Assembly (NCBI GenBank): GCA_963773745.1
Contig: CAVZCL010000005.1
Coordinates: forward strand, 1,178,001-1,242,000
Length of the DNA stretch: 64,000 nt
Source of the DNA: UBA5069 sp963773745
GTDB lineage: Bacteria; Chloroflexota; Anaerolineae; Caldilineales; Caldilineaceae
Direction: 5' to 3'
This document shows positions 9,347 through 16,831 of the stretch, in pieces (the first letter of the stretch is position 1; each line of letters begins with the position of its first letter). The translations under genes and the position numbers were made by a program. A model generated the notes under the pieces. That model did not search any database and was not told the origin of the DNA. It worked only from the letters and a program-made list of their open reading frames with translations.

Positions 9347-9459
9347 GGGGTGTGGGGTATGGGGTGTGGGGTGTGCGATGAAGCGACGAGGTCCATCCAC
9401 ATCAGCGGAGCCCCACTCCTCGACACCCCATACCCCACACCCCATACCCCATACCCCAT
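9347..9459. repeat. Inverted repeat with CCCCATA/CCCCACA heptamer arms
   Basis: The left arm (about 9347-9376) is four 7-base units of GGGGTRT. The right arm (about 9425-9459) carries complementary CCCCATA/CCCCACA units. About 48 bases separate them. It sits between the divergent DUF151 and glutamine cyclotransferase genes, just upstream of both. This heptamer-phased design matches cyanobacterial STRR repeats in style. Confidence 0.85.
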
Positions 9460-9580
9460 TCGCTTGCAGCACAATGATCTGGTACTATGCATCATGTATC
9501 GATCGACGCATCGATATGCAACCCCGCGCACGCTTCGGGAGCCCATCTTGTTCATGCATCGCTACCGTCACCGCCGCCCC

Positions 9581-10501
9581 ATGAACGCCAGAAGTGCCTT
9601 GTCGCGCCGCGCCCCGCTGTGGGGCTGCCTGCTGCTCTGTGGCGTGCTGCTGGTTGCCTGCGGCAGGGCCGCGCCTGATCCCACCGCGACGCCGCCCACC
9701 CCCACCGCCGTTCCAACATCTACTGCCGTTCCAACGCCCACTGTTGCGCCGTTCCCCACAGTGCTGCCCACGCCGGAGGGCGCGCGCAACGCCGTGCCCG
9801 CGTTTGGCTACAGCGTGGTCAACAGCTTCCCGCACGACATCGAGGCATACACGCAGGGTCTGCAATATGTGGATGGCCTCTTCTATGAAGGAACGGGTCT
9901 CGAGGGGCGCTCTTCGCTCCGCAAGGTTGAGGTTGAGACCGGCGCGGTGCTGCAGCAGCATGATCTTGAGGATCAGTACTTTGGCGAGGGCATTGTCGTC
10001 ATCGACGACAAGATCTGGCAGATTACGTGGCAGGAGCAGGTGGCCTTCCTCTACGACCGCGCCAGCTTTAACGAGATCAAGCGGGTCTCCTACCCCACGC
10101 AGGGCTGGGGGCTCACCTACGACGGCACGCGCCTGATCATGAGCGACGGCTCGCCCACACTCTACTTCCGCGACCCCGAGAGCTTTGACGAGATCGGCCG
10201 CGTCGACGTCACATACCTCGGCCAGCCACTCAATCAAATCAACGAACTCGAGTACATCAACGGCGAAGTCTGGGCAAATATCTACCAGACGAACTTCATT
10301 GTGCGCATCGATCCCGAGACAGGCATCGTCACAAGTATTGTCGACCTGTCGGGTATTCTGACCGGCGAAACGCTCACCGGCCCCATAGATGTGCTCAACG
10401 GCATCGCGTATGATGCGGCGACCGGCCGCCTCTTTATCACCGGCAAGCTGTGGCCCAAAGTCTACGAGATTACCCTGCAGCAGACAGGCTGGGCGCAGTA
10501 G
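9581..10501 (+). CDS. Glutamine cyclotransferase-like lipoprotein
   Basis: A 306-residue secreted lipoprotein. The signal peptide ends LLVACG (lipobox) and is followed by a Thr/Pro linker (PTPTAVPTSTAVPTPT). The rest matches the plant-type glutaminyl-peptide cyclotransferase family, a five-bladed beta-propeller: FPHDIEAYTQGL near the start of the domain, then YEGTGLEGRSSLRKVE, LTYDGTRLIMSDGSPTL, INELEYINGEVWANIYQT and LNGIAYDAATGRLFITGK. Such enzymes convert N-terminal Gln to pyroglutamate. An alternative start nine codons upstream (MHRYRHRRP, at 9554) is possible. Anchoring suggests it modifies exported proteins. Confidence 0.85.
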   Translation: MNARSALSRRAPLWGCLLLCGVLLVACGRAAPDPTATPPTPTAVPTSTAVPTPTVAPFPTVLPTPEGARNAVPAFGYSVVNSFPHDIEAYTQGLQYVDGLFYEGTGLEGRSSLRKVEVETGAVLQQHDLEDQYFGEGIVVIDDKIWQITWQEQVAFLYDRASFNEIKRVSYPTQGWGLTYDGTRLIMSDGSPTLYFRDPESFDEIGRVDVTYLGQPLNQINELEYINGEVWANIYQTNFIVRIDPETGIVTSIVDLSGILTGETLTGPIDVLNGIAYDAATGRLFITGKLWPKVYEITLQQTGWAQ

Positions 10502-10585
10502 CGCCTCCCTGCAACTTCACTACGTGTCCGCTGATTCACCGCACCCATTCACCGCCCACCACCCAGCGCAAAGGACATCGGCGCC

Positions 10586-12397
10586 ATGAGCAAACGCAGC
10601 GCACGCAAGTCGGGCCGAGCCCCATCGGCCGGCACGTCATTGAGCCGCACCGGGCCCGCCCGTGAGGCTGAGCCACAAATCGCCAGCGCCACAGAGCCAA
10701 CTGTAACAAACCAAATTGTCATCAACGCCTTTGTGCGCGCCGCGGGCGCGCTGGGGCAGAGCGACCCATGGGCGCTGCTTGGCCGCGCTGGCCTCTCGCT
10801 GACAGCCCTCGCCGCCGACCGCGAGGGCCCCTACACGGGCCCCGCGTTTGACACGTTGCCCAACCTTACGCTGGGTGAGCGCACGGCGCTGCTGGCCGCA
10901 CTTGAGCAGCTGACCAATGCGCAGCGCCCTGCGCCGCCGCCGGCAGTGGGTGGCTCACTTCGTTTCAACCAGGCGCTGCTCACCACACCCATGCCGCCCG
11001 ACGCCGCGCATGCCATCCCCACGCCCCCCAGCGACAACAGCGCATCCGGCCGCATGATGGTGCGCATTTGGGGGCAGTACGGCGGTCTGCTCAGCAAGGT
11101 GGGCGAAGTGCTAAGCGTCGATCCCTCTCTGGCTGCCGGCGTGCTTGCGGTGGAATCAGGCGGGCGCGCATTCAGCCCCTCGGGCAGCATGATTATCCGT
11201 TTTGAGGCGCACGTCTTCTATAACCTCTGGGGCCGCAACAATCAGGAGCTCTTCGACCGCTACTTCCGCTTTGACGCCACCTCGCCGTGGCGCGGTGAGA
11301 CGCACCAGTGGCGCCCTGCCGAAGACGCCGAGTGGCGCTCCGTGCACGCCGGGCAGGATGGCGAGTGGCAGGCATTCAGCTTTGCGCGCGTCTACTGCAA
11401 CGACGATGCGGCCAAGCTCTCCATCAGCATGGGCGCGCCGCAGATCATGGGCTTCAACCACGCGCGCATTGGCTACAACGACGTGGCTGCCATGTACGAC
11501 GCCTTTGAGAACGACGAGCGCAGCCAGGTGCTGGGCTTCTTCGACTTTGTGCGCACCGACTCGCGCCTGATTGAGGCCATGCGCACCGATGATCTGGTCA
11601 CCTTCGCCACCTACTACAACGGCGTGGCAGTGGCCAACACCTACGCCAACCTCATGCGCGACGCCGTTGTCACGCTGCGCAACATGCTCCCCGAGCCCGA
11701 CCGCGAAGGGCCGGGCGGTGGGCCCGTCAACCCGCCGCCGCCCGTCAACCCGCCACCGGTCAACCCGCCGCCGCCCGTCACGCCGCCGCCGGCCGGCCCC
11801 ATTGAGCCGGTGGGGCCGCACGGCGACATGCTGCGCCCATTCAGCCGCCCGCACTCCAACGGCGCAATCCCCCTGCCGGACCAACTGCCCATGCCGCCCG
11901 TGGGCGAAGGATCGCTCCTGCGCGATACAGACCCCATGCTCTACAACTACTGGCGCGAGCACGTGCGCGAGGGCTTTGAGCAGAACAGCGAAATGTTCAA
12001 CCGCATTCTTGACGCCTTCATGGAGCCCTACTACACCACGGTGTGGATGTACCGCGTCATCTTCGGCGTGGGGGTGCTCTCCTTCATTGTGGCTGTGTCG
12101 CTCTCCATCTGGACGCAGTCGCCCTGGTATGGCCTCGTCTTCGGCGGGCTGAGCGCAGCCGCCTTCCTTTCGTACTTCTTCAATCGCCCCCTGCAGGCGC
12201 TGGAGGAGAATCTGCACTTCATTACATGGCTGGGCATCATCTACAACAGCTACTGGACGCGCCTTGCCTACATGTTCGACCAGAAGACCATTCAGCAGGA
12301 TTTGCAGTCGGCCACCAACGATGCAGTGGCCGAGCTGGACAAGCTGCTGGACAAGCACGCCAGCCTCAGCGGCAAGCGCCCCGACGCCAACGGGTAA
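10586..12397 (+). CDS. N-acetylmuramidase (DUF3380) fused to a C-terminal two-TM module
   Basis: A 603-residue protein. Residues about 150-365 match the N-acetylmuramidase/DUF3380 domain best known from phage endolysins: AGVLAVESGG (Glu190 as likely catalytic acid), IIRFEAHVFYN, ISMGAPQIMGFNHARIGY and FATYYNGVAVANTYANLM. A proline-rich linker (376-412) follows. The C-terminus has two membrane segments (about 490-508 and 514-532), then a conserved-looking segment (RPLQALEENLHF, WLGIIYNSYWTRLAY) and a helical tail. There is no standard signal peptide. The two-TM tail recalls TRADD-N-associated membrane modules, an inference only. It could remodel peptidoglycan or act as a lysis effector. No holin or phage gene is nearby. 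Confidence 0.72.
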   Translation: MSKRSARKSGRAPSAGTSLSRTGPAREAEPQIASATEPTVTNQIVINAFVRAAGALGQSDPWALLGRAGLSLTALAADREGPYTGPAFDTLPNLTLGERTALLAALEQLTNAQRPAPPPAVGGSLRFNQALLTTPMPPDAAHAIPTPPSDNSASGRMMVRIWGQYGGLLSKVGEVLSVDPSLAAGVLAVESGGRAFSPSGSMIIRFEAHVFYNLWGRNNQELFDRYFRFDATSPWRGETHQWRPAEDAEWRSVHAGQDGEWQAFSFARVYCNDDAAKLSISMGAPQIMGFNHARIGYNDVAAMYDAFENDERSQVLGFFDFVRTDSRLIEAMRTDDLVTFATYYNGVAVANTYANLMRDAVVTLRNMLPEPDREGPGGGPVNPPPPVNPPPVNPPPPVTPPPAGPIEPVGPHGDMLRPFSRPHSNGAIPLPDQLPMPPVGEGSLLRDTDPMLYNYWREHVREGFEQNSEMFNRILDAFMEPYYTTVWMYRVIFGVGVLSFIVAVSLSIWTQSPWYGLVFGGLSAAAFLSYFFNRPLQALEENLHFITWLGIIYNSYWTRLAYMFDQKTIQQDLQSATNDAVAELDKLLDKHASLSGKRPDANG

Positions 12398-12403
12398 CCA
12401 AAC

Positions 12404-12573
12404 ATACGACGCAAAGGCGCAACAACAGAAATACGACGCAAAGGCGCAAAGACGCAAAGGAACGCAAAGAACAGCAAACGCAAGCAAGGCGAATCATTGC
12501 GGAGGTGCAATCACTTTCTCTTGCAGTTGCTTTTCTTTGCGCTCCTTTGCGTCTTTGCGCCTTTGCGTCGTAT
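12404..12573. repeat. Compound inverted repeat, CGCAAAGGCGCAAAG type
   Basis: The left arm (about 12431-12480) is made of phased units GACGCAAAGGCGCAAAGACG and the right arm (about 12525-12573) is its near-exact complement. An additional partial copy of the left unit starts at 12404. It lies between the muramidase gene and purD, just upstream of the purD ribosome-binding site (GAGAGGTG). Confidence 0.88.
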
Positions 12574-12592
12574 TGACTCTGAGAGGTGATTT

Positions 12593-13873
12593 GTGGATAT
12601 TCTCCTTGTGGGCGGGGGCGGCCGTGAGCACGCCCTCGCATGGGCTCTGCGCCGCTCGCCCCTGTGCGATCGCCTCTTTGTCGCCCCGGGCAACGGTGGC
12701 ACGGCCACGCTCGACGGCGTTGAAAACGTCCCCATCGCTGCGGATGATGTCGCGGCGCTGCGCGACTTCGCCGCCGCGCACTCCGTCGCGCTCACGGTTG
12801 TCGGCCCCGAAGCGCCCCTTGCCGCCGGCATTGTGGATGCCTTCCAGGCTGCCGGGTTGCCCATCTTCGGCCCCACGCAGGCGGCAGCGCGCCTTGAATC
12901 CTCCAAGCTCTTCGCCAAGGAGTTCATGCAGCGCCATGGAATTCCCACCGGCCAGGCGCGCAGCTTTGACGCGCTGGAGCCTGCCCTGGCCTACGTGCGC
13001 GGGCTGGCCGCCATGCCAGTCATCAAGGCCAGCGGGCTGGCAGCAGGCAAGGGGGTCATCCTGCCCAACAGCCTGGCCGAGGCGGAGGCTGCGCTGCGCG
13101 CCATGTTGGGCGAGCGCCACTTTGGCGCAGCGGGCGACACAGTCCTGATTGAGGAGCGCCTCGTGGGGCCGGAGCTTTCCGTGCTTGCCTTCTGCGACGG
13201 CAAGTCGCTGCGCATTCTCCCCGCTGCGCAGGACCACAAGCGGCTGCTCGATGACGACGACGGCCCCAACACCGGCGGCATGGGGGCCTATGCCCCCGCG
13301 CCCCTCATGACGGGCGCGCTGCAGGCGCAGATTGAGCGCAAGGTGCTGCTGCCCGCGCTGCGCGGCATGGCCGCCGAGGGAATGCCCTACGTCGGCGTGC
13401 TCTATGCCGGGCTCATGCTTACCCCCGCCGGCCCGCGCGTGCTCGAGTTCAACTGTCGCCTGGGCGACCCCGAGACGCAGGTCATCCTGCCCCTGCTCGA
13501 GAGCGACCTCGTGGAGGCTTTGCAGGCGTGTGTGGAGGGGCGGCTGGATGGCGTTGAAATGCAGTGGCGCGATGAGAGCGCCGTCACAGTCGTCATGGCG
13601 GCGGGCGGCTACCCGGGCGACTATGGCACGGGCGACCCAATCACCGGCATTGCCGACGCCGAGGCAGAGGGCTGCATGGTCTTCCACGCGGGCACGGCGC
13701 TGCGCGATGGCGCAGTTGTCACGGCCGGCGGGCGCGTTCTCTCTGTCACCGGCGTAGCGCCCACGCTGCCCGAAGCCATTCGCAAGGCGTACGCTGGCAT
13801 TGCACAACTTCACTTTGCGGGCGCGCACCACCGCAGCGACATTGCCCGCCGCGCCACCCAGCCGGGGACATAA
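12593..13873 (+). CDS. purD: Phosphoribosylamine--glycine ligase
   Basis: A 426-residue GARS enzyme, the second step of de novo purine synthesis, joining phosphoribosylamine and glycine with ATP. The ATP-grasp architecture is complete: MDILLVGGGGREHAL (N-domain), VVGPEAPL, ASGLAAGKGV (ATP-binding loop), QDHKR, DGPNTGGMGAY and VLEFNCRLGDPETQ. It starts with GTG at 12593 behind GAGAGGTG. Other pur genes are absent from this window. Confidence 0.96.
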   Translation: MDILLVGGGGREHALAWALRRSPLCDRLFVAPGNGGTATLDGVENVPIAADDVAALRDFAAAHSVALTVVGPEAPLAAGIVDAFQAAGLPIFGPTQAAARLESSKLFAKEFMQRHGIPTGQARSFDALEPALAYVRGLAAMPVIKASGLAAGKGVILPNSLAEAEAALRAMLGERHFGAAGDTVLIEERLVGPELSVLAFCDGKSLRILPAAQDHKRLLDDDDGPNTGGMGAYAPAPLMTGALQAQIERKVLLPALRGMAAEGMPYVGVLYAGLMLTPAGPRVLEFNCRLGDPETQVILPLLESDLVEALQACVEGRLDGVEMQWRDESAVTVVMAAGGYPGDYGTGDPITGIADAEAEGCMVFHAGTALRDGAVVTAGGRVLSVTGVAPTLPEAIRKAYAGIAQLHFAGAHHRSDIARRATQPGT

Positions 13874-13906
13874 AGGGAACGGGGGCTGAACAGAGGTGTG
13901 GTAAAA

Positions 13907-13990
13907 GGTAATTGGCAAGTGGTGAAGTGGCCATTGGTGTACGATCCATGATCGTGGTCCGCCACCAATGACCAATGCACCAATTACCAA
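13907..13990. repeat. Imperfect heptamer-type inverted repeat
   Basis: GGTAATTGGCAAGTGGTGAA on the left is mirrored by CCAATGCACCAATTACC on the right, around a GATC-containing centre. It belongs to the ACCAATT group seen at 4348 and 20043, and lies between purD and the LLM gene. Confidence 0.7.
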
Positions 13991-14036
13991 TGATTGTTCG
14001 CCTGTCAGCGACGCGACACTCGTTCGGAACCTGCCC

Positions 14037-15515
14037 ATGCGACTCGGCCTGAACGTCGGCTACTCGGGAGCCACAATTGATTTGCCGCTGGAGATGATCC
14101 GCACGGCGGACCGTCTGGGCTACTTCGCGGCGTGGACCGCCGAGGCCTACGGCTCCGACGCTGTAGCGCCGCTGGCGTGGATCGGCGCGCTCACACAGCG
14201 CATCCACCTGGGCACGGCCATTATGCAGATGCCCGCACGCACCCCTGCCATGACAGCGATGACCGCCATGACGCTCGACCAGCTTTCGGGCGGGCGCGTG
14301 CTGCTGGGGCTCGGTCTCTCGGGGCCGCAGGTGGTGGAGGGGTGGCACGGCCAGCCCTATGGCAAGCCGCTGGCGAAGACACGCGAGTACGTGCATATTT
14401 TGCGCACCATCTTCGCACGCCAGCAGCCGCTGGAATTTGCGGGCGACTACTACCAGGTGCCCTACAGGGGGGATGACGCCACCGGCCTGGGCAAGCCGCT
14501 CAAGAGCATTCTGCACGGCCGCGCCGACCTGCCAATCTACCTGGCGGCGATTGGGCCAAAGAATGTGGAACTGGCCGCCGAAATTGCCGACGGCTGGTTG
14601 CCCATCTTCTTTGCACCCGCTCACTACGATGCCGTCTTCAAGGATGCCGTGGAGGCGGGCTTCGTCAAGGCCGGCGCGGCAAAGAGCTACGCCAACTTCG
14701 ACATCGCACCCTCGGTCTTCGTGGCCATGGGCGACGACGTGGACGCCTGTCGCGCCTCCATCAAGCCCTTCCTCGCACTCTATGTGGGCGGCATGGGGGC
14801 CAAGGGCAAGAACTTCTACTACGACCTCGTCTGCCGCTATGGCTACGCCGAGCAGGCCGACCGCATTCAATCGCTCTACCTCGGCGGGCAGAAGCAGGAG
14901 GCCGCCGCCGCCATCCCCGACGCGCTGGTGGATGAGGTGGCGCTCTGCGGGCCGCGCAGCCGCATTGCCGCAGGGCTGGAGCGCTGGCAGGCCAGCCCAA
15001 TCAACACGCTCATCATCAACACATTCGACCCGCAGGTTGTCACCGTCATGGCCGAGTTGCTGCTGGGAAGCGACGCCGGCCATCCCGACACAACCTACTC
15101 GATTCCGCCCGCAGCGCAGCCCGCACCCGCCGCTGCCCAACCCGCAAAGGATTCACCCGCCATGGCCAATGACGCAGCCGAAGCAGCTTCCAACGTCCCC
15201 CAGTCCGCAGCCATCTTCGCCCAAATGCAGGAGCGCATCGCGCGCAATCCGGGCCTTGCCCAGCGCATGAATGCCGTCTTCCAGTTCAACATTACGGGCG
15301 ACCCAGGTGGCGCGTGGGTGGTGGATTTGAAGGAGAATCCGGGTGTGCGTGAGGGCACGGCCGAGAATGCCGATGTGACCATTGCCATGGAGGATGCCGA
15401 CTTTGTGGCGATGACGAGCGGTGACCTGAATCCCATGAGTGCCTTCGCACAAGGTAAAATCAAGGTGCAGGGCAACGTCATGCTTGCCAGCAAATTGCAG
15501 CAGCTCTTTTCGTAG
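14037..15515 (+). CDS. F420-type LLM-class oxidoreductase fused to a C-terminal SCP2 domain
   Basis: A 492-residue fusion. Residues 1-350 are a luciferase-like TIM barrel of the class that often uses coenzyme F420: MRLGLNVGYSG, ADRLGYFAAWTAEAYGSD, LGTAIMQMPARTPAMTAM, LDQLSGGRVLLGLGLSGPQV and LPIYLAAIGPKN. After a linker (AAQPAPAAAQPAKDS), residues about 390-492 match the SCP2 sterol-carrier/lipid-binding fold (DVTIAMEDADFVAMTSGDLNPMSAFAQGKIKVQGNVMLA). Fusion to a lipid-binding domain suggests a hydrophobic substrate, which is inference. The chosen start excludes an upstream part of the frame that runs through the repeat. Confidence 0.82.
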   Translation: MRLGLNVGYSGATIDLPLEMIRTADRLGYFAAWTAEAYGSDAVAPLAWIGALTQRIHLGTAIMQMPARTPAMTAMTAMTLDQLSGGRVLLGLGLSGPQVVEGWHGQPYGKPLAKTREYVHILRTIFARQQPLEFAGDYYQVPYRGDDATGLGKPLKSILHGRADLPIYLAAIGPKNVELAAEIADGWLPIFFAPAHYDAVFKDAVEAGFVKAGAAKSYANFDIAPSVFVAMGDDVDACRASIKPFLALYVGGMGAKGKNFYYDLVCRYGYAEQADRIQSLYLGGQKQEAAAAIPDALVDEVALCGPRSRIAAGLERWQASPINTLIINTFDPQVVTVMAELLLGSDAGHPDTTYSIPPAAQPAPAAAQPAKDSPAMANDAAEAASNVPQSAAIFAQMQERIARNPGLAQRMNAVFQFNITGDPGGAWVVDLKENPGVREGTAENADVTIAMEDADFVAMTSGDLNPMSAFAQGKIKVQGNVMLASKLQQLFS

Positions 15516-15626
15516 CATCCAATTTGGTGGGCGCGTTGTTATCGGCGTGTCCGCCTCGGCCATTGCGATTTCGCGATTGAGAAGTCGCCCCGAGTGATCG
15601 TCTTCGATCCGGAAAGAAGAACAGTT

Positions 15627-16653
15627 ATGCAATCCCTCGTTCGCGATCTACCCCGCACTGCCGTAGCCACGGGCGCACCGCCCACAGTGCGCGAAGTAGC
15701 CACCGATATCTGGCAGGTGCGGCTGCCGCTCCCCTTCGCCCTTAACCACGTCAACTGCTACCTGCTGCGTGATGAGGAAGGCTGGACCATGGTCGACACC
15801 GGCCTTGACCAGCCCAACGTGCGCGCCGCCTGGCATGAGGCCTGCACGCTGCTTGAACTGGAGCCGCAGCAGATAAACCGGATCGTGCTCACCCATATGC
15901 ACCCCGACCACTTTGGCCTCTCCGGTTACTTCCAGCATCTGACCGGCGCGCCGGTCTATCTTTCGCCGCGCGAGCGCGATTTGGCGCAGAGCGTCTGGAT
16001 CGAGGACGCCTGGCGTCCTGAACTGGTGGCCGAGTATTGGCGCATGGGTGGCATTCCCAACGATGTGCGCGGCGTCATCGCGGAGCAGACCGACAAGCTG
16101 CGCCACATGACCATGCCCCACCCGCAGGAGATTCTGACGATTGCCCCAGGTGAAACCATTCGCATGGGCAATCGCGACTTCCTGGCCATGCACGCGCCCG
16201 GCCACAGTGACGGCCAGCTCATCTTCTATGATGCGGCCGACGAGCTGCTCCTCTGCGGCGACCAGGTGCTCAAGAGCATCACCCCCAACATTGGCCTCTG
16301 GCCCTCCACCGAGGCGGACCCGCTGGGGCGCTACCTGGATTCGCTCCAGCGCCTGGGCGAGATCAAGGTGCGGCTGGCGCTGCCCGGCCACGGTTCGGTG
16401 ATGACCGAATGGCAGGCGCGCCTCGGCGCGCTGGAGGAGCACCACCATGCGCGCCTGGAGCAGACGCGCCAAGCCGTGGAGGGAGGCGCCACCGCACTTG
16501 AGGTGAGCCGTCGCCTCTTCAACTACGGCGCCCTCACCGAGCACGAGGTGCGCTTTGCCGTGGCCGAAGCCATGGCCCACCTCGACTACCTCGCGCGTCG
16601 CGGCGTCATCAGCCTTCTCCGACAACGGCGCGCGCCTCTACAACAGCAACTAG
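15627..16653 (+). CDS. MBL-fold hydrolase (C-terminal frameshift)
   Basis: A metallo-beta-lactamase-fold hydrolase of about 340 residues. Zinc-site motifs are present: VLTHMHPDHFG, APGHSDGQLIFYD and LPGHGS. A C-terminal helical domain (HHHARLEQTRQAV, AEAMAHLDYLARRGVIS) is as in glyoxalase II-like or LACTB2-like proteins. A one-base insertion near 16612 probably changes the end: the shifted frame gives FSDNGARLYNSN then TAG at 16651, as expected for this family. As sequenced, the frame runs on through the adjacent inverted repeat to 16832. The start could be the GTG at 15594 or the ATG at 15627; I prefer the ATG. Confidence 0.75.
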
Positions 16654-16831
16654 CAAGGGAACTGCGACACAGAGGTCACAGAGGGAACAGAGGAACACAG
16701 AGAAAAGCAAAAAAGAGCAGATGCGGCGGAACAGCATTAGGCCGTAATGCTGTTCCGGCTTCTGCTTTTCTTTGCTTTTCTCTGTGTTCCTCTGTTCCCT
16801 CTGTGACCTCTGTGTCGCAGTTCCCTTGCTA
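16651..16831. repeat. Long compound inverted repeat (ACACAGAGG type) between convergent genes
   Basis: The left arm begins TAGCAAGGGAACTGCGACAC and contains phased ACAGAGG units. The right arm from about 16761 is its complement, ending GTTCCCTTGCTA. The centre has an additional small hairpin (GGAACAGCATTA / TAATGCTGTTCC). It fills the gap between the MBL gene and the oligoendopeptidase gene, and both arms carry a TAG stop in the reading frame of the gene they touch. Confidence 0.92.

Noticed and set aside
10586..12397. Prophage remnant marked by the muramidase
   Set aside because: No structural, integrase or holin genes surround it; neighbours are housekeeping genes.
12494..14038. Long minus-strand open frame opposite purD
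   Set aside because: It is antisense to an intact purD, has no recognisable motifs and starts and ends in repeats. It is a by-product of high GC.
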